This document shows positions 45,595-56,035 of a stretch of 64,000 nucleotides of DNA, piece by piece. Position numbers and translations under genes: made by a program. Where the stretch lies: the NCBI RefSeq assembly GCF_900078315.1, contig NZ_FKBS01000017.1, positions 525,917 through 589,916 of the forward strand, in the 5' to 3' direction. The notes below the pieces were generated by a model. The model had not been told where the DNA came from and ran no database searches. It saw only the letters and a list, made by a program, of their open reading frames with translations. The first letter of the stretch is position 1, and each line of letters begins with the position of its first letter. This DNA is from Bordetella ansorpii. Lineage in GTDB: Bacteria; Pseudomonadota; Gammaproteobacteria; Burkholderiales; Burkholderiaceae_B.

Positions 45595-46959
45595 ATGACA
45601 TCGCTCAGCCCCGCCCAGCAGCAAGACGTCCAGTACCACCTGCATTCGTACACCAACGCGGTCAAGCACCGTGCGGTCGGGCCACGCGTGATCGAGCGCG
45701 GCGAAGGCATCTACGTGTACGACGACCAGGGCAACCGCTATCTGGAGGCCATGTCCGGCCTGTGGAGCGTGGCCGTGGGCTTCGGCGAGCCGCGCCTGGC
45801 CGAAGCCGCGCACCGCCAACTGAGCAAGCTGCCCTACTACCACACATTCACGCACAAGTCGCACCCGGCCGTCATCGAACTGGCCGAGCGCCTGATCGGC
45901 TACACCGAAGGCCGCATGTCCAAGGCCTTCTTCACCAACTCGGGATCCGAGGCCAACGACACCGTCGTCAAGCTGGTCTGGTTCTACAACAACGCGATGG
46001 GCCGCCGCGACAAGAAGAAGATCATTGCGCGCCAGCGCGGCTACCACGGCGTCACCGTGGCCTCGGCCAGCATGACCGGCCTGCCCGGCAACCATAAAGA
46101 CTTCGACCTGCCGCTGCCGCAGATCTTCCACACCGCCTGCCCGCACCACTACCGCAACGCGCTGCCCGGTGAAAGCGAAGAGGACTTCGCCAGCCGCCTG
46201 GCCAACGAGCTGGACGCGCTGATCCTGCGCGAAGGCGCCGACACCGTGGCCGCCTTCATCGGCGAACCCGTCATGGGCGCGGGCGGCGTGGTCGTGCCGC
46301 CGCGCACCTACTGGGAGAAGATCCAGGCCGTGTGCCGCAAGCACGACGTGCTGGTCATCGCCGACGAGGTCATCACCGGCTTCGGCCGCCTGGGCACGCG
46401 CTTCGGTTCGGAACGCTTCGGCATCGAGCCCGACATCCTGGTGCTGTCCAAGCAGATCACCTCGTCGTACCAGCCGCTGGGCGCCGTGCTGATCAACGAG
46501 CGCGTGGCCGGCCCCGTGGCCGAACACAGCGGCAAGCTGGGCACCTTCGGCCACGGCTACACCGCCAGCGGCCATCCGGTGGCCACCGCCGTCGCGCTGG
46601 AAAACCTGAAGATCATCGACGAGCGCAACCTGATCCAGAACGCCGCCGACATGGGCGCGCTGATGCACGAACTGCTGCGCGGCTATGCCGACCACCCGCT
46701 GGTGGGCGAAGTGCGCGGCGTGGGCCTGATCGCGGGCGTGGAACTGGTCGCCGACCGCGCCACCAAGCGTCCCTTCGATCCCGTGGGCCGCGCCGGCGGC
46801 TACGCCTACGAACGCGCGCACGACCACGGCCTGATCGTGCGCGGCATCGGCGACACCGTCGCCTTCTGCCCGCCGCTCATCATTCAGGAAGCCCAGGTGC
46901 GCGACATGGTGGACCGCTTCGGCCGCACGCTGGAAGACGTGGCGAAGCACGTCGGCTGA
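45595..46959 (+). CDS. Class III PLP-dependent aminotransferase (omega-amine type)
   Basis: This 454-residue aminotransferase has YLEAMSGLWSVAVGFGEPRLAEA near the start, AFFTNSGSEANDTVVKL for the PLP phosphate, and VLVIADEVITGFGRLGTRF with the pyridine-binding Asp. The Schiff-base lysine is in LSKQITSSYQPLGA. Relatives transfer the terminal amino group of polyamines, beta-alanine or other omega-amines to pyruvate. It follows ghrA by 99 bp, so it may have its own promoter. It would fit as the step after deacylation of an acyl-amine. Confidence 0.92.
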   Translation: MTSLSPAQQQDVQYHLHSYTNAVKHRAVGPRVIERGEGIYVYDDQGNRYLEAMSGLWSVAVGFGEPRLAEAAHRQLSKLPYYHTFTHKSHPAVIELAERLIGYTEGRMSKAFFTNSGSEANDTVVKLVWFYNNAMGRRDKKKIIARQRGYHGVTVASASMTGLPGNHKDFDLPLPQIFHTACPHHYRNALPGESEEDFASRLANELDALILREGADTVAAFIGEPVMGAGGVVVPPRTYWEKIQAVCRKHDVLVIADEVITGFGRLGTRFGSERFGIEPDILVLSKQITSSYQPLGAVLINERVAGPVAEHSGKLGTFGHGYTASGHPVATAVALENLKIIDERNLIQNAADMGALMHELLRGYADHPLVGEVRGVGLIAGVELVADRATKRPFDPVGRAGGYAYERAHDHGLIVRGIGDTVAFCPPLIIQEAQVRDMVDRFGRTLEDVAKHVG

Positions 46960-47047
46960 AGAGGCCAACCGGGACAGCGAAGAGGCCCAGCGGCCGGACA
47001 ATCAGCTGATGTCGCGCGGCCGCGCGGTCCGTGCCGGCAGCGGCGCC

Positions 47048-48574
47048 TTAGCGCCGGCGCGATCCCAGCAACGACCCCAGCACGCCCCGCACCAGTTCGC
47101 GCGCCACCGAGCGCGCGGTGCTCTTGGCCACCGACTGCACCACGCCATCGCGCCGGCCGCCGCGCGGACCCACCGAGCCGAACAGCACTTCGTTCACGCT
47201 CTTCATCAGACCGCCTTCCTCTTCCTGGGGCGCGGCAGGCGTGGGCGCCGATGAGGGCGTGCGGCCAGCCCCGCTGCTGCCCGCCGGCACGTCCGAAGCC
47301 GCCCGCGCCGTCAGCACCTCGTAGGCAGATTGACGGTCGATGGCCTGCCCATACCTGCCCGCCAGCGTGCTGCTCTGCCGCAGCGCCTGCCGTTCGACGT
47401 CCGTGGCCGGGCCGATGCGGCTGCCCGGCGGCATGATCCAGGCGCGCTCGGTGGGCATCGGCCGGCCCTTCTCGTCCAGCAGCGACACCAGCGCCTCGCC
47501 CACGCCCAGCTCGGTGATGGCGGCCTCGATGTCCAACCCGGGATTCGGCCGCATGGTCTGCGCGGCCGTGCGCACCGCCTTCTGGTCGCGCGGCGTGAAG
47601 GCGCGCAGCGCATGCTGCACGCGATTGCCCAGTTGGCCCAGCACGGTATCGGGAATATCCAGCGGATTCTGGGTGACGAAATACACCCCCACGCCCTTGG
47701 AGCGCACCAGGCGCACCACTTGCTCGATCTTCTCGAGCAAGGCCTCGGGCGCGTCCTTGAACAGCAGGTGCGCCTCGTCGAAGAAGAACACCAGCTTGGG
47801 CTGTTCCACGTCGCCCACTTCGGGCAGTTTCTCGAACAGCTCGGCCAGCAGCCACAGCAGGAACACGCCGTACAGGCGCGGCGCCTGCATCAGTTGGTCG
47901 GCGGCCAGCACGTTGACGATGCCGCGGCCCTGCGCATCGGTGCGCATCAGGTCGGCCACGTCCAGCATGGGCTCGCCGAAGAACTGGTCGGCGCCCTGCG
48001 ACTCCAGGCGCAGCAGGCTGCGCTGGATGGCGCCCACCGAGGCCGAGGACACATTGCCGTAGCGCGTCTTCAGTTCGCTGGCGCGATCGGCCACGTTCTG
48101 CAGCATGGCACGCAGGTCTTTCATGTCCAGCAGCAGTTGGCCCTCGTCATCGGCCACGCGGAACACCAGGGTCAGCACGCCTTCCTGCGTGTCGTTCAAC
48201 TCCAGCATGCGCGACAGCAGCAGCGGGCCCATGTCGGAGACGGTGGCGCGCACCGGCAGTCCCTGCTTGCCGAACACATCCCACAGCGCCACCGGGCTGG
48301 CGCCCCAGGCCGGCTCGGGCAGGCCCAGCTTCTGCAGGCGCTCCTGCAGCTTGGGCGAGTTGGCGCCCGCCTGCGAAATGCCGGTCAGGTCGCCCTTGAC
48401 GTCAGCCAGGAATACCGGCGTGCCGATACGCGAAAAGGCCTCGGCCATCACCTGCAGCGTGACCGTCTTGCCGGTGCCGGTGGCGCCGGTGATGCAGCCA
48501 TGGCGGTTGGCCAGGGCGGGCAGCAGCGCCAGCTCCGCCCGGGCGTTCCGGGCGACGATGAGAGGGGCGATCAT
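47048..48574 (-). CDS. HerA/YjgR-like helicase ATPase (DUF853)
   Basis: This 508-residue AAA-type ATPase of the HerA/VirB4 superfamily is found widely and is poorly understood. Walker A GATGTGKT lies near residue 30, and [26 protein letters not shown] holds Walker [36 protein letters not shown] follows, with the arginine-finger region. The C-terminus has a low-complexity Pro/Ala/Ser/Gly linker (about residues 420-455) and a basic tail. The ATG at 48574 has GGAG 12 bases before it; the frame continuing upstream is not homologous and covers yebC in antisense. Confidence 0.92.
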   Translation of the reverse strand: MIAPLIVARNARAELALLPALANRHGCITGATGTGKTVTLQVMAEAFSRIGTPVFLADVKGDLTGISQAGANSPKLQERLQKLGLPEPAWGASPVALWDVFGKQGLPVRATVSDMGPLLLSRMLELNDTQEGVLTLVFRVADDEGQLLLDMKDLRAMLQNVADRASELKTRYGNVSSASVGAIQRSLLRLESQGADQFFGEPMLDVADLMRTDAQGRGIVNVLAADQLMQAPRLYGVFLLWLLAELFEKLPEVGDVEQPKLVFFFDEAHLLFKDAPEALLEKIEQVVRLVRSKGVGVYFVTQNPLDIPDTVLGQLGNRVQHALRAFTPRDQKAVRTAAQTMRPNPGLDIEAAITELGVGEALVSLLDEKGRPMPTERAWIMPPGSRIGPATDVERQALRQSSTLAGRYGQAIDRQSAYEVLTARAASDVPAGSSGAGRTPSSAPTPAAPQEEEGGLMKSVNEVLFGSVGPRGGRRDGVVQSVAKSTARSVARELVRGVLGSLLGSRRR

Positions 48575-48718
48575 GGGCGTGGACTCCAGAGTGACGGGAT
48601 GCGGTGGCGCAAGTGTAGACGCCCCGTGCGTGGCGCGCGCGACACACTCCTGACGGCGCGGCCAGGTCGGGCAGGCTAAAATAGCGTTCTTTGACACCAT
48701 TATTAGATAAGAGTAACC

Positions 48719-49450
48719 ATGGCCGGACACAGCAAATGGGCCAATATCCAGCACCGCAAGGGCCGCCAGGACGCCAAGCGGGGCAAGCTCTGGACCAAGA
48801 TCATCCGTGAGATCACCGTTGCCGCCCGTGCCGGCGGTGCCGATCCGGATACCAATCCGCGCCTGCGTCTGGCCTGGGACAAGGCCACCGACGCCAACAT
48901 GCCCAAAGACAACGTCCAGCGCGCGATCCAACGCGGCGCGGGCGGCGCCGACGGCACCAATTACGAAGAAGTCCGCTACGAAGGCTACGGCATCGGCGGC
49001 GCAGCGGTCATCGTCGAGTGCATGACCGACAACCGCACCCGCACCGTGGCCGAAGTTCGCCACGCTTTCGCCAAGAACGGCGGCAACCTGGGCCAGGAAG
49101 GCTCGGTCGCGTTCATGTTCAAGCATTGCGGCCAGTTCGTGTTCGCCCCCGGCACCTCCGAGGACACGGTCATGGAGACCGCCCTGGAAGCCGGCGCCGA
49201 AGACGTCGCCACCGATGAAGAAGGCGTCATCGAGGTCCTGTGCGCCCCGGCCGACTACGCCGCCGTGCGCCAGGCCTTCGAGGCCGCCGGCCTGAAGGCC
49301 GAGGTCGACGGAATCATCCAGAAGGCCCTGAACGAAACCGAACTGGCCGGCGAAGACGCCGTGAAAATGCAAAAACTGCTCGACGCCCTGGAAGGCCTGG
49401 ACGACGTGCAGGACGTCTACACCAACGTCGTGTTCGACGAAGCGCAATGA
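48719..49450 (+). CDS. yebC: YebC/PmpR family regulatory protein
   Basis: This protein has 243 residues and begins [23 protein letters not shown]. Members bind DNA as regulators in some bacteria and act on ribosomes at proline stretches in others. The acidic middle [27 protein letters not shown] and the C-terminal [19 protein letters not shown] are conserved. It stands upstream of purD by 130 bp on the same strand. AAGAG precedes the ATG, and a TAAAAT at 48677-48682 could be its -10 element. Confidence 0.96.
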   Translation: MAGHSKWANIQHRKGRQDAKRGKLWTKIIREITVAARAGGADPDTNPRLRLAWDKATDANMPKDNVQRAIQRGAGGADGTNYEEVRYEGYGIGGAAVIVECMTDNRTRTVAEVRHAFAKNGGNLGQEGSVAFMFKHCGQFVFAPGTSEDTVMETALEAGAEDVATDEEGVIEVLCAPADYAAVRQAFEAAGLKAEVDGIIQKALNETELAGEDAVKMQKLLDALEGLDDVQDVYTNVVFDEAQ

Positions 49451-49580
49451 AGCGAGCGGCGCTGCAGCGGCCAGGGGAGCCGCGCAACGCTGGCGGACCA
49501 GCCTGGCCGGCGCGTACCGGCCGGGCGACTATTCCACTACGGGCCGAAGTGGCAACTTCAAGCATCACCACATTACTCTC

Positions 49581-50882
49581 ATGAAACTCCTGGTTATCGG
49601 CTCGGGCGGCCGCGAACACGCTCTCGCCTGGCGGCTCGCACGTTCGCCGCGCGTCCACAAGGTCTATGTCGCCCCCGGCAACGGCGGCACCGAGCAGGGC
49701 GACCTGCTCGAGAACCTGGCCCTCACCACCCCTGAAGAACTGGCCGACTTCGTCCAGCAGAACGGCGTGTCGCTCACCGTGGTCGGCCCCGAGGCCCCCC
49801 TGGCCGCCGGCGTGGTCGACGTGTTCCGCGCGCGCGGCCTGAAGATCTTCGGCCCCACCCGCGCCGCCGCCCAGCTCGAAAGCTCGAAGGACTACGCCAA
49901 GGCCTTCATGATGCGCCACGGCATCCCCACGGCCGCGTACGCCACCTTCACCGATCCGGCACAGGCGCATGCCTACGTCGACCAGCAAGGCGCCCCCATC
50001 GTCATCAAGGCCGACGGCCTGGCCGCCGGCAAGGGCGTGGTGGTCGCCATGACCGCCGAAGAAGCCCACGACGCCATCGACGCCATGCTGGGCGACGGCT
50101 CGCTGGGCGCCGCCGGCGCGCGCGTGGTCATCGAGGAATTCCTGGTCGGCGAAGAAGCCAGCTTCATCGTCATGTGCGATGGCCGCAACGTGCTGGCCCT
50201 GGCCACCAGCCAGGACCACAAGCGCCTGCAGGACGGCGACGCCGGCCCCAACACGGGCGGCATGGGCGCCTACTCGCCCGCCCCCATCGTCACGCCGGAA
50301 CTGCACCACCGCATCATGCGCGAGATCATCCTGCCGACCGTGCAGGGCATGGCGCGCGACGGCATTCCGTACACCGGCTTCCTGTATGCCGGCCTGATGA
50401 TCGCCCCGGGCGACAGTCCCGACCGCACCATCAAGACGCTGGAATTCAACTGCCGCATGGGCGACCCTGAAACCCAGCCCATCATGATGCGCATCAAGAG
50501 CGACCTGCTGGACGCGCTCGAGCACGCCGTGGAAGGCACGCTGGACCAGGCCGACATCACCTGGGACCGCCGTACCGCGCTGGGCGTGGTGCTGGCCGCG
50601 CACAACTACCCCGGCACGCCACGCACCGGCGACGTCATCAACGGCCTGCCTGCCGATGCCGACGACGTCATGGTCTTCCACGCCGCCACCAAGCGTGAAA
50701 ACGGCCAGGTGCAGACCTCCGGCGGCCGCGTACTGTGCGTCACGGCGCTGGCCGACTCGATCCGCATCGCGCGCGACCGCGCCTACGAGACCGTGTCGGC
50801 CGTCCATTTCGATGGACGCCAGTACCGTACCGACATCGGCTGGCGCGCGCTGAAGCCGTCGCAACAGAAGCCGCGTTCGTAG
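49581..50882 (+). CDS. purD: Phosphoribosylamine-glycine ligase
   Basis: This ATP-grasp enzyme joins phosphoribosylamine and glycine, the second step of purine synthesis. It has 433 residues. It starts [23 protein letters not shown] and has the conserved [27 protein letters not shown] and [23 protein letters not shown] segments. [13 protein letters not shown] gives the metal-binding residues. It is followed by hemF 16 bp later. Confidence 0.98.
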   Translation: MKLLVIGSGGREHALAWRLARSPRVHKVYVAPGNGGTEQGDLLENLALTTPEELADFVQQNGVSLTVVGPEAPLAAGVVDVFRARGLKIFGPTRAAAQLESSKDYAKAFMMRHGIPTAAYATFTDPAQAHAYVDQQGAPIVIKADGLAAGKGVVVAMTAEEAHDAIDAMLGDGSLGAAGARVVIEEFLVGEEASFIVMCDGRNVLALATSQDHKRLQDGDAGPNTGGMGAYSPAPIVTPELHHRIMREIILPTVQGMARDGIPYTGFLYAGLMIAPGDSPDRTIKTLEFNCRMGDPETQPIMMRIKSDLLDALEHAVEGTLDQADITWDRRTALGVVLAAHNYPGTPRTGDVINGLPADADDVMVFHAATKRENGQVQTSGGRVLCVTALADSIRIARDRAYETVSAVHFDGRQYRTDIGWRALKPSQQKPRS

Positions 50883-50898
50883 TCCCATCGCACCGCCC

Positions 50899-51813
50899 AT
50901 GACCGACGCCGTCTCCGCCACCGCCGTCCACGACTATTTCACCGGCCTGCAAACACGTATCGTGCAAGCCCTCGAACAGGCGGGCGGCGAGTCTTTCCGC
51001 ACCGACCAGTGGCAGCGCGAGGAAGGCGGCGGCGGCATCTCGCGCCTGATCGAAGACGGCCAACTGCTCGAACGCGGCGGCGTGCTGTTCAGCCACGTCA
51101 TGGGCACGCGCCTGCCGCCTTCGGCCAGCGCGCACCGGCCCGAACTGGCCGGCCGGCCCTGGCAGGCCATGGGCGTGTCCATGGTGCTGCACCCACGCAA
51201 TCCGCACGTGCCCACCACGCACATGAACGTGCGCATGTTCCTGGCCGCGGCGCGCCCGGGCCACGACGAGCGCGACGTGTTCTGGTTCGGCGGCGGTCTC
51301 GACCTCACGCCCTACTATCCCCGCGCCGAGGACGCCCGGCACTTCCACCAGGCCTGCCGCGACGCGCTGGCGCCGCACGGCCCCGACTACTACCCGCGCT
51401 ACAAACGCTGGTGCGACGAGTATTTCTTCCTGAAGCACCGCAACGAAACGCGCGGCATCGGCGGCATCTTCTTCGACGACCTGAACGAACCGGGCTTCGA
51501 TGCCTCGTTCGCGCTGGTGCGCTCGGTGGGCGACAGCTTCCTGGGCGCCTACCTGCCCATCGTCGAGCGCCGCCGCGACCTGCCCTACGGCGAACGCGAA
51601 CGCGATTTCCAGGCCTATCGCCGGGGCCGCTACGTCGAGTTCAACCTGGTCTACGACCGCGGCACGCTGTTCGGCCTGCAGTCGGGCGGCCGCACCGAAT
51701 CGATCCTGCTGTCGATGCCGCCCGTTGCCCACTGGCGCTACGACTGGCAGCCGCAGCCCGGCACGCCTGAAAGCGAACTGGCCGCGTATCTTTCGCCTCG
51801 GGAATGGGTATGA
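50899..51813 (+). CDS. hemF: Oxygen-dependent coproporphyrinogen III oxidase
   Basis: This enzyme decarboxylates coproporphyrinogen III to protoporphyrinogen IX using O2 in haem synthesis. It has 304 residues. The family signature runs through [14 protein letters not shown] and [28 protein letters not shown]. Conserved [16 protein letters not shown] and [26 protein letters not shown] follow. It lies 16 bp after purD and 64 bp before nadD. Confidence 0.98.
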   Translation: MTDAVSATAVHDYFTGLQTRIVQALEQAGGESFRTDQWQREEGGGGISRLIEDGQLLERGGVLFSHVMGTRLPPSASAHRPELAGRPWQAMGVSMVLHPRNPHVPTTHMNVRMFLAAARPGHDERDVFWFGGGLDLTPYYPRAEDARHFHQACRDALAPHGPDYYPRYKRWCDEYFFLKHRNETRGIGGIFFDDLNEPGFDASFALVRSVGDSFLGAYLPIVERRRDLPYGERERDFQAYRRGRYVEFNLVYDRGTLFGLQSGGRTESILLSMPPVAHWRYDWQPQPGTPESELAAYLSPREWV

Positions 51814-51877
51814 CCCAGGGGTGTCGTATTCCGATGCGCGCGCTCCTCACGCAGGCATGCCGCGCCAGGACTGCCGC

Positions 51878-52528
51878 ATGAGCACGCCGGGCATCACCGG
51901 GAATACGCCAGGACAAGATGGCGCGTCCGGCAGCCGCCGCGCTGACAGCCGTATCGGCCTGCTGGGCGGCAGCTTCGACCCCGTGCACGATGCCCACATC
52001 GCGCTGGCCCAGGCGGCCATGCGCGCGCTGGCGCTGGCCGAGGTCCAACTGATCCCGGCCGCCAATCCCTGGCAGCGCGCGCCGCTCAAGGCCGCGCCCG
52101 AACACCGCCTGCGCATGCTCGAGCTGGCCGTCGAAGGCCATCCCGGCCTGGCCGTCAATCCGATCGAGATCACGCGCGGCGGCGCCACCTACACCATCGA
52201 CACGCTGCGCGCCCTGCCGGCCGGCCAATACGTCTGGCTGCTGGGCGCCGACCAACTGGCCAACTTCTGCACCTGGCGCGCCTGGCAGGACATCGCCGCG
52301 AGGGTCGACCTGGCCGTTGCGGTGCGCCCCGGCACCGCCCTGCACGTGCCGGACGAACTGGCCGATTGGCTGCAAGGCCACGGGCACGTCCTGCAGGAAC
52401 TACCGTTCGCGCCCATGGACGTGTCGGCCTCCGGTATCCGCGACCGGCTGGCGCATGGCGCGCCGGCCGCCAGCATGCTCGACCCGGCCGTCGCCGACTA
52501 CATCGCGGCGCACGGCCTTTACCGTTAA
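51878..52528 (+). CDS. nadD: Nicotinate-nucleotide adenylyltransferase
   Basis: This enzyme makes deamido-NAD from nicotinate mononucleotide and ATP. It has 216 residues. The nucleotidyltransferase motif is [30 protein letters not shown] holds the second ATP-binding motif (SxSxxR type). The N-terminal 25 residues are a polar extension. The ATG at 51878 has AGGA seven bases upstream; an alternative ATG lies at 51857. nadD-rsfS-rlmH-maf is a common block. Confidence 0.93.
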   Translation: MSTPGITGNTPGQDGASGSRRADSRIGLLGGSFDPVHDAHIALAQAAMRALALAEVQLIPAANPWQRAPLKAAPEHRLRMLELAVEGHPGLAVNPIEITRGGATYTIDTLRALPAGQYVWLLGADQLANFCTWRAWQDIAARVDLAVAVRPGTALHVPDELADWLQGHGHVLQELPFAPMDVSASGIRDRLAHGAPAASMLDPAVADYIAAHGLYR

Positions 52529-52591
52529 GTCTGTCCCCCTATTGCACGAAGGATGCCCGAGCGTCCTGCGTGCGGGTTATATTTGGAACAC

Positions 52592-52987
52592 ATGGATATT
52601 CAAAAACTACAGCGCGCCGTCATCGATGCCCTCGAAGACGTCAAGGCGCAAGACATCAAAGTCTTCAACACCACGCACCTGACCAGCCTGTTCGATCGCG
52701 TGGTGATGGCCACCGCGACCTCCAACCGGCAGACGCGTGCCCTGGCCGCCAGCGTGGCCGATTGCGGCCGCGCCCTGAAGCTCACCGGCATCACGATCGA
52801 AGGCGAAGACACCGGCGAATGGGTCGTAGTCGACCTGGGCGACATCGTCATCCACATCATGCAGCCCGCCATCCGCCAGTACTACAACCTGGAAGAGATC
52901 TGGGGCGACAAGCCGGTGCGCGTGAAGCTGCTGCCTGAATCGACGGCCCGCTCGGCCATGTTCAGCAGCGGCGACGAACCGGCGTAA
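52592..52987 (+). CDS. rsfS: Ribosomal silencing factor RsfS
   Basis: This 131-residue protein binds L14 on the 50S subunit and blocks subunit joining when nutrients run short. The conserved features are KAQDIKVFNTTHLTSLFDRVVMATATSNRQ and the final GEWVVVDLGDIVIHIMQPAIRQYYNLEEIW. The ATG at 52592 (MDIQKLQRAV) is chosen over one 13 codons upstream because homology starts there. It lies 63 bp after nadD and 9 bp before rlmH. Confidence 0.95.
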   Translation: MDIQKLQRAVIDALEDVKAQDIKVFNTTHLTSLFDRVVMATATSNRQTRALAASVADCGRALKLTGITIEGEDTGEWVVVDLGDIVIHIMQPAIRQYYNLEEIWGDKPVRVKLLPESTARSAMFSSGDEPA

Positions 52988-52996
52988 TCCCCGCCC

Positions 52997-53467
52997 ATGA
53001 AACTCATCGTACTGGCCGTCGGCACCCGCATGCCCGGCTGGGTCGAGACCGCCTGGGACGACTACGCCCGCCGCCTGCCGTCCGATTGCGCGCTGGAACT
53101 GCGCGAGATCAAGCCCGAACCCCGCACCACCGGCAAGACGCCGGCCCAGATGATGGCCGCGGAAGCGCGCCGCATCGAGGCCGCGTTGCCGTCGGGCGCG
53201 TTGCGCCTGGCGCTGGACGAACGCGGACGCGACCTCACCACCATGGCGCTGTCGCAGCAGCTCGAACACTGGCGCTCGGGCGGCCGCGACGTCGCCTTCC
53301 TGGTGGGCGGCCCGGATGGCCTGGACGCCGCCTTGAAGGCTTCATGCGACGGCCTGCTGCGGCTGTCCTCGCTCACCCTGCCGCATCCCATGGTGCGTGT
53401 GCTGCTTGCCGAGCAACTCTACCGCGCCTGGGCGATCATGGCCAATCACCCGTATCATCGCGCCTGA
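52997..53467 (+). CDS. rlmH: 23S rRNA pseudouridine1915 N3-methyltransferase
   Basis: This SPOUT methyltransferase of 156 residues modifies helix 69 of 23S rRNA. The knotted SAM-binding end reads [47 protein letters not shown], and the N-terminus [23 protein letters not shown] is standard. The C-terminal HPYHRA closes the active site. It follows rsfS by 9 bp. Confidence 0.97.
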   Translation: MKLIVLAVGTRMPGWVETAWDDYARRLPSDCALELREIKPEPRTTGKTPAQMMAAEARRIEAALPSGALRLALDERGRDLTTMALSQQLEHWRSGGRDVAFLVGGPDGLDAALKASCDGLLRLSSLTLPHPMVRVLLAEQLYRAWAIMANHPYHRA

Positions 53468-53531
53468 CGCCTTGCGCGGCCGGATACACGCACGCCCGGC
53501 CCGGCAGATGGCCGAGCCGCATCCGCGCTCC

Positions 53532-53552
53532 TGAACCGGGCATGCCGGTTCA
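53532..53552. other. Hairpin between rlmH and maf
   Basis: TGAACCGG-gcatg-CCGGTTCA is a perfect 8 bp stem with a 5 nt loop in the 129 bp gap. No T-tract follows. It may lower read-through from rlmH into maf. Confidence 0.35.
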
Positions 53553-53596
53553 CGGCTTGGCCAGGCGGCGCCCTATCCCTCCCTGCGCATTCCTAT

Positions 53597-54220
53597 ATGT
53601 CCGACGCCCCCACGCCCGCCTCCGCTCCCCGCCTGTACCTGGCTTCGGCCAGCCCGCGCCGCCGCGAACTGCTGCAACAGATCGGCCTGGCGCACGACGT
53701 GCTGCGCGTGCCCGCGCCGCCCGGAGAGGACGAACCGCAACTGGCCGGTGAAAGCGCCGCCGACTATGTGCGACGCACCGCGCGCGACAAGGCGCAGCGC
53801 GCGGTGGCCTGGATACGCGACCAGCATCTGGCCACGTTGCCCATCCTGGCGGCCGACACCACCGTCATCCTGGACGGCGCCGTGCTGGGCAAGCCCGCCG
53901 ACCGCGCCGATGCGCTGCGTATCCTGCAAGCGCTGTCCGGCGCCGAACATGAAGTGCATACCGCCGTGGTGCTGGCCGTCGATGGCCAACTGCACGAAGC
54001 GCTGTCCGTCACGCGCGTCGGCATGCGCGCGACCAGCCAGGCCGAACGCGAACGCTATTGCGACAGCGGCGAGCCGTTCGGCAAGGCCGGCGCCTACGGC
54101 ATCCAGGGCCTGGCCAGCGCCTTCATCGCCCACATCGCCGGCAGCTACAGCGGCGTGATGGGGCTGCCGCTGTTCGAGACCGCCGCCCTGCTGGCGCGGG
54201 CGGATATCCAGATCCCCTGA
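53597..54220 (+). CDS. Maf family nucleoside triphosphate pyrophosphatase
   Basis: This 207-residue house-cleaning enzyme hydrolyses non-canonical or excess NTPs. The substrate loop is LYLASASPRRRELLQQIGL, the catalytic Asp lies in LPILAADTTVILDG, and KAGAYGIQGLASAFIAHIAGSYSGVMGLPLFET is the conserved end. The features fit the dTTP/UTP-type (YhdE) branch. It ends the nadD-rsfS-rlmH-maf block and converges with dctA. Confidence 0.93.
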   Translation: MSDAPTPASAPRLYLASASPRRRELLQQIGLAHDVLRVPAPPGEDEPQLAGESAADYVRRTARDKAQRAVAWIRDQHLATLPILAADTTVILDGAVLGKPADRADALRILQALSGAEHEVHTAVVLAVDGQLHEALSVTRVGMRATSQAERERYCDSGEPFGKAGAYGIQGLASAFIAHIAGSYSGVMGLPLFETAALLARADIQIP

Positions 54221-54320
54221 TCGCGCAAAGGCCATGCGCAAAGCGAGTTCATGGCGTCGCCGCCGACCGCCTGCCACAGATAGACGGCGCCTGCGCGCCG
54301 GGCTCCGCATACCGGACACG

Positions 54321-54353
54321 CAAAAAAGAAGGGCCGGTCATCCCGGCCCTTCT
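54321..54353 (-). terminator. Terminator of dctA
   Basis: On the minus strand AGAAGGGCCGG-gatga-CCGGCCCTTCT is followed by TTTTTG. The 11 bp stem lies about 50 bp after the dctA stop and between the convergent maf and dctA genes; on the plus strand the T-run is short. Confidence 0.85.
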
Positions 54354-54403
54354 GCTTCCCGCTGCCTCGTGAGCAGCGGGACCTTGCTCTGTGCGTCTAC
54401 GCC

Positions 54404-55750
54404 TTACGCGTGGCTCACGCTCGGTTGAGCGGGCATGGCGGCGGGCTCGTCCAGCGGCAGCGCATTGCCGGCCATCGCGGCATCCAGGCGTTCCTTATCC
54501 AGTTCGCCTTCCCAGCGGGCCACGACGACAGCGGCGGTGGCGTTGCCGACCAGGTTGGTCAGCGCGCGGCATTCGGACATGAAGCGGTCCACGCCCAGGA
54601 TCAGCGCCATGGCGGCCACCGGGATGGTCGGCACGACCGACAGCGTGGCGGCCAGCGTGATGAAGCCCGCGCCGGTGACGCCGGCGGCGCCCTTGGAGCT
54701 CAGCATCGCCACCAGCAGCAGCAGGATCTGGTCGCCCAGCGACAGCGGGATGTCACACGCCTGGGCGATGAACAGCGCGGCCATCGTCATGTAGATGTTG
54801 GTGCCGTCCAGGTTGAACGAATAGCCGGTCGGCACGACCAGGCCCACCACCGACTTGGCGCAACCGGCACGCTCCATCTTCTGCATCAGCGTGGGCAGCG
54901 CGGCTTCGGACGAGCTCGTGCCCAGCACCAGCAGCAGTTCTTCGCGGATGTAGCGGATCAGGCTGAAGATCGAGAAGCCGTTGTAGCGCGCCACCGCACC
55001 CAGCACGATCACCACGAACAGCAGCGCGGTCAGGTAGAACGTGCCGACCAGCATGGCCAGGTTGATCACCGAACCGATGCCGTACTTGCCGATGGTGAAG
55101 GCCATGGCGCCGAACGCGCCAATGGGCGCCGCGCGCATCAGGATGGCCACCAGCTTGAACACCGGCGAAGCCAGCGCCTGCAGGAACGCCGTGACCGGAC
55201 GGCCGCGCTCGCCCACGATGGCCAGCGAAATGCCGAACAGCACCGCCACGAACAGCACCTGCAGGATGTCGCCCGATACGAACGGGCTGACGATCGTGTT
55301 GGGGATGATGTTCAGCAGGAAGCCGGTGATAGTGGAATCGTGCGCCTTGTTGACGTAGTCCTGCACCGCCTTCGAATCCAGCGACGCCGGGTCGATGTGC
55401 ATGCCGGCGCCCGGTTGCACCACGTGACTGACGATCATGCCGACGATCAGCGCCAGCGTCGAGAAGATCAGGAAATAGATCATGGCCTTGCCGACGACAC
55501 GGCCGACCTTCTTCAGGTCGCTCATGGCGGCGATGCCGGTGGTCACCGTCAGGAAAATCACCGGCGCGATGATCATCTTGACCAGCTTGATGAAGCCATC
55601 GCCCAGCGGCTTCATGGCTTCGCCCCACTGCGCGTGGAAGTGACCCAGCAGGATGCCCACCACGATGGCGAACAGGACCTGCACATACAGGATCTGATAG
55701 AACTTCTGCTTGCGAACGGGCGTAGCGTCGCCCTGGCTGACGTCGAGCAT
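54404..55750 (-). CDS. dctA: C4-dicarboxylate:cation symporter DctA
   Basis: This inner-membrane carrier of 448 residues takes up succinate, fumarate and malate with cations. Features are [15 protein letters not shown] near the start, [17 protein letters not shown], the reentrant-loop serine stretch [17 protein letters not shown], and [25 protein letters not shown]. It starts ATG at 55750; the frame upstream is not homologous. It has a consensus sigma-54 promoter and two upstream palindromes, and diverges from the two-component genes dctB and dctD that would activate it. Confidence 0.96.
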   Translation of the reverse strand: MLDVSQGDATPVRKQKFYQILYVQVLFAIVVGILLGHFHAQWGEAMKPLGDGFIKLVKMIIAPVIFLTVTTGIAAMSDLKKVGRVVGKAMIYFLIFSTLALIVGMIVSHVVQPGAGMHIDPASLDSKAVQDYVNKAHDSTITGFLLNIIPNTIVSPFVSGDILQVLFVAVLFGISLAIVGERGRPVTAFLQALASPVFKLVAILMRAAPIGAFGAMAFTIGKYGIGSVINLAMLVGTFYLTALLFVVIVLGAVARYNGFSIFSLIRYIREELLLVLGTSSSEAALPTLMQKMERAGCAKSVVGLVVPTGYSFNLDGTNIYMTMAALFIAQACDIPLSLGDQILLLLVAMLSSKGAAGVTGAGFITLAATLSVVPTIPVAAMALILGVDRFMSECRALTNLVGNATAAVVVARWEGELDKERLDAAMAGNALPLDEPAAMPAQPSVSHA

Positions 55751-55860
55751 TGGGAATGTCCCCACCAAAAGCCGGATCCGGCCTGTTTCCAGGCGCATGG
55801 ACCGGATGTTTTTTTCAAAGTCCCTTGCCGCACGGCGGGCGCGGCATCCACGATGCTTAC

Positions 55861-55875
55861 GCAAGCCGCGTGCCA
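55861..55875 (-). promoter_or_regulatory. Sigma-54 promoter of dctA
   Basis: On the minus strand TGGCACG-CGGC-TTGC matches the -24/-12 consensus (TGGCACG-N4-TTGC) at every fixed position. The start would be near 55849, about 100 nt before the dctA ATG. Sigma-54 control of dctA by DctB/DctD is known in other proteobacteria. Confidence 0.88.
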
Positions 55876-55959
55876 GAAATTTTGTGCACCGCAACAGTGC
55901 ATTAAGCCCTTGAAAGGTGCGGAACTTTTTTAAGACGCTTCCGAATGGCGCCTGGCGGC

Positions 55960-55977
55960 CGAGCGGAATTCCGCACA
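55960..55977. promoter_or_regulatory. Candidate DctD upstream site 1
   Basis: CGAGCGGAATTCCGCACA has a perfect 12 bp palindrome GCGGAATTCCGC (55963-55974). It lies about 95 bp upstream of the dctA -24 element and 32 bp centre to centre from site 2 (three helical turns), the usual layout for a sigma-54 activator. Confidence 0.7.
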
Positions 55978-55991
55978 CCGTCAAGGTAGAA

Positions 55992-56009
55992 TGTGCGGAA
56001 TTCCACACA
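55992..56009. promoter_or_regulatory. Candidate DctD upstream site 2
   Basis: TGTGCGGAATTCCACACA is symmetric at 16 of 18 positions. It is about 127 bp upstream of the dctA -24 element and 27 bp before the dctB start, so it could also affect dctBD expression. Confidence 0.7.
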
Positions 56010-56035
56010 GCACGCGCGGCGCCGTTTACGCACGC

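Noticed and set aside
47048..49447. A 799-residue version of the HerA/YjgR-like protein running through yebC.
   Set aside because: The N-terminal part is antisense to yebC and has no homology; the ATG at 48574 with GGAG is the natural start.
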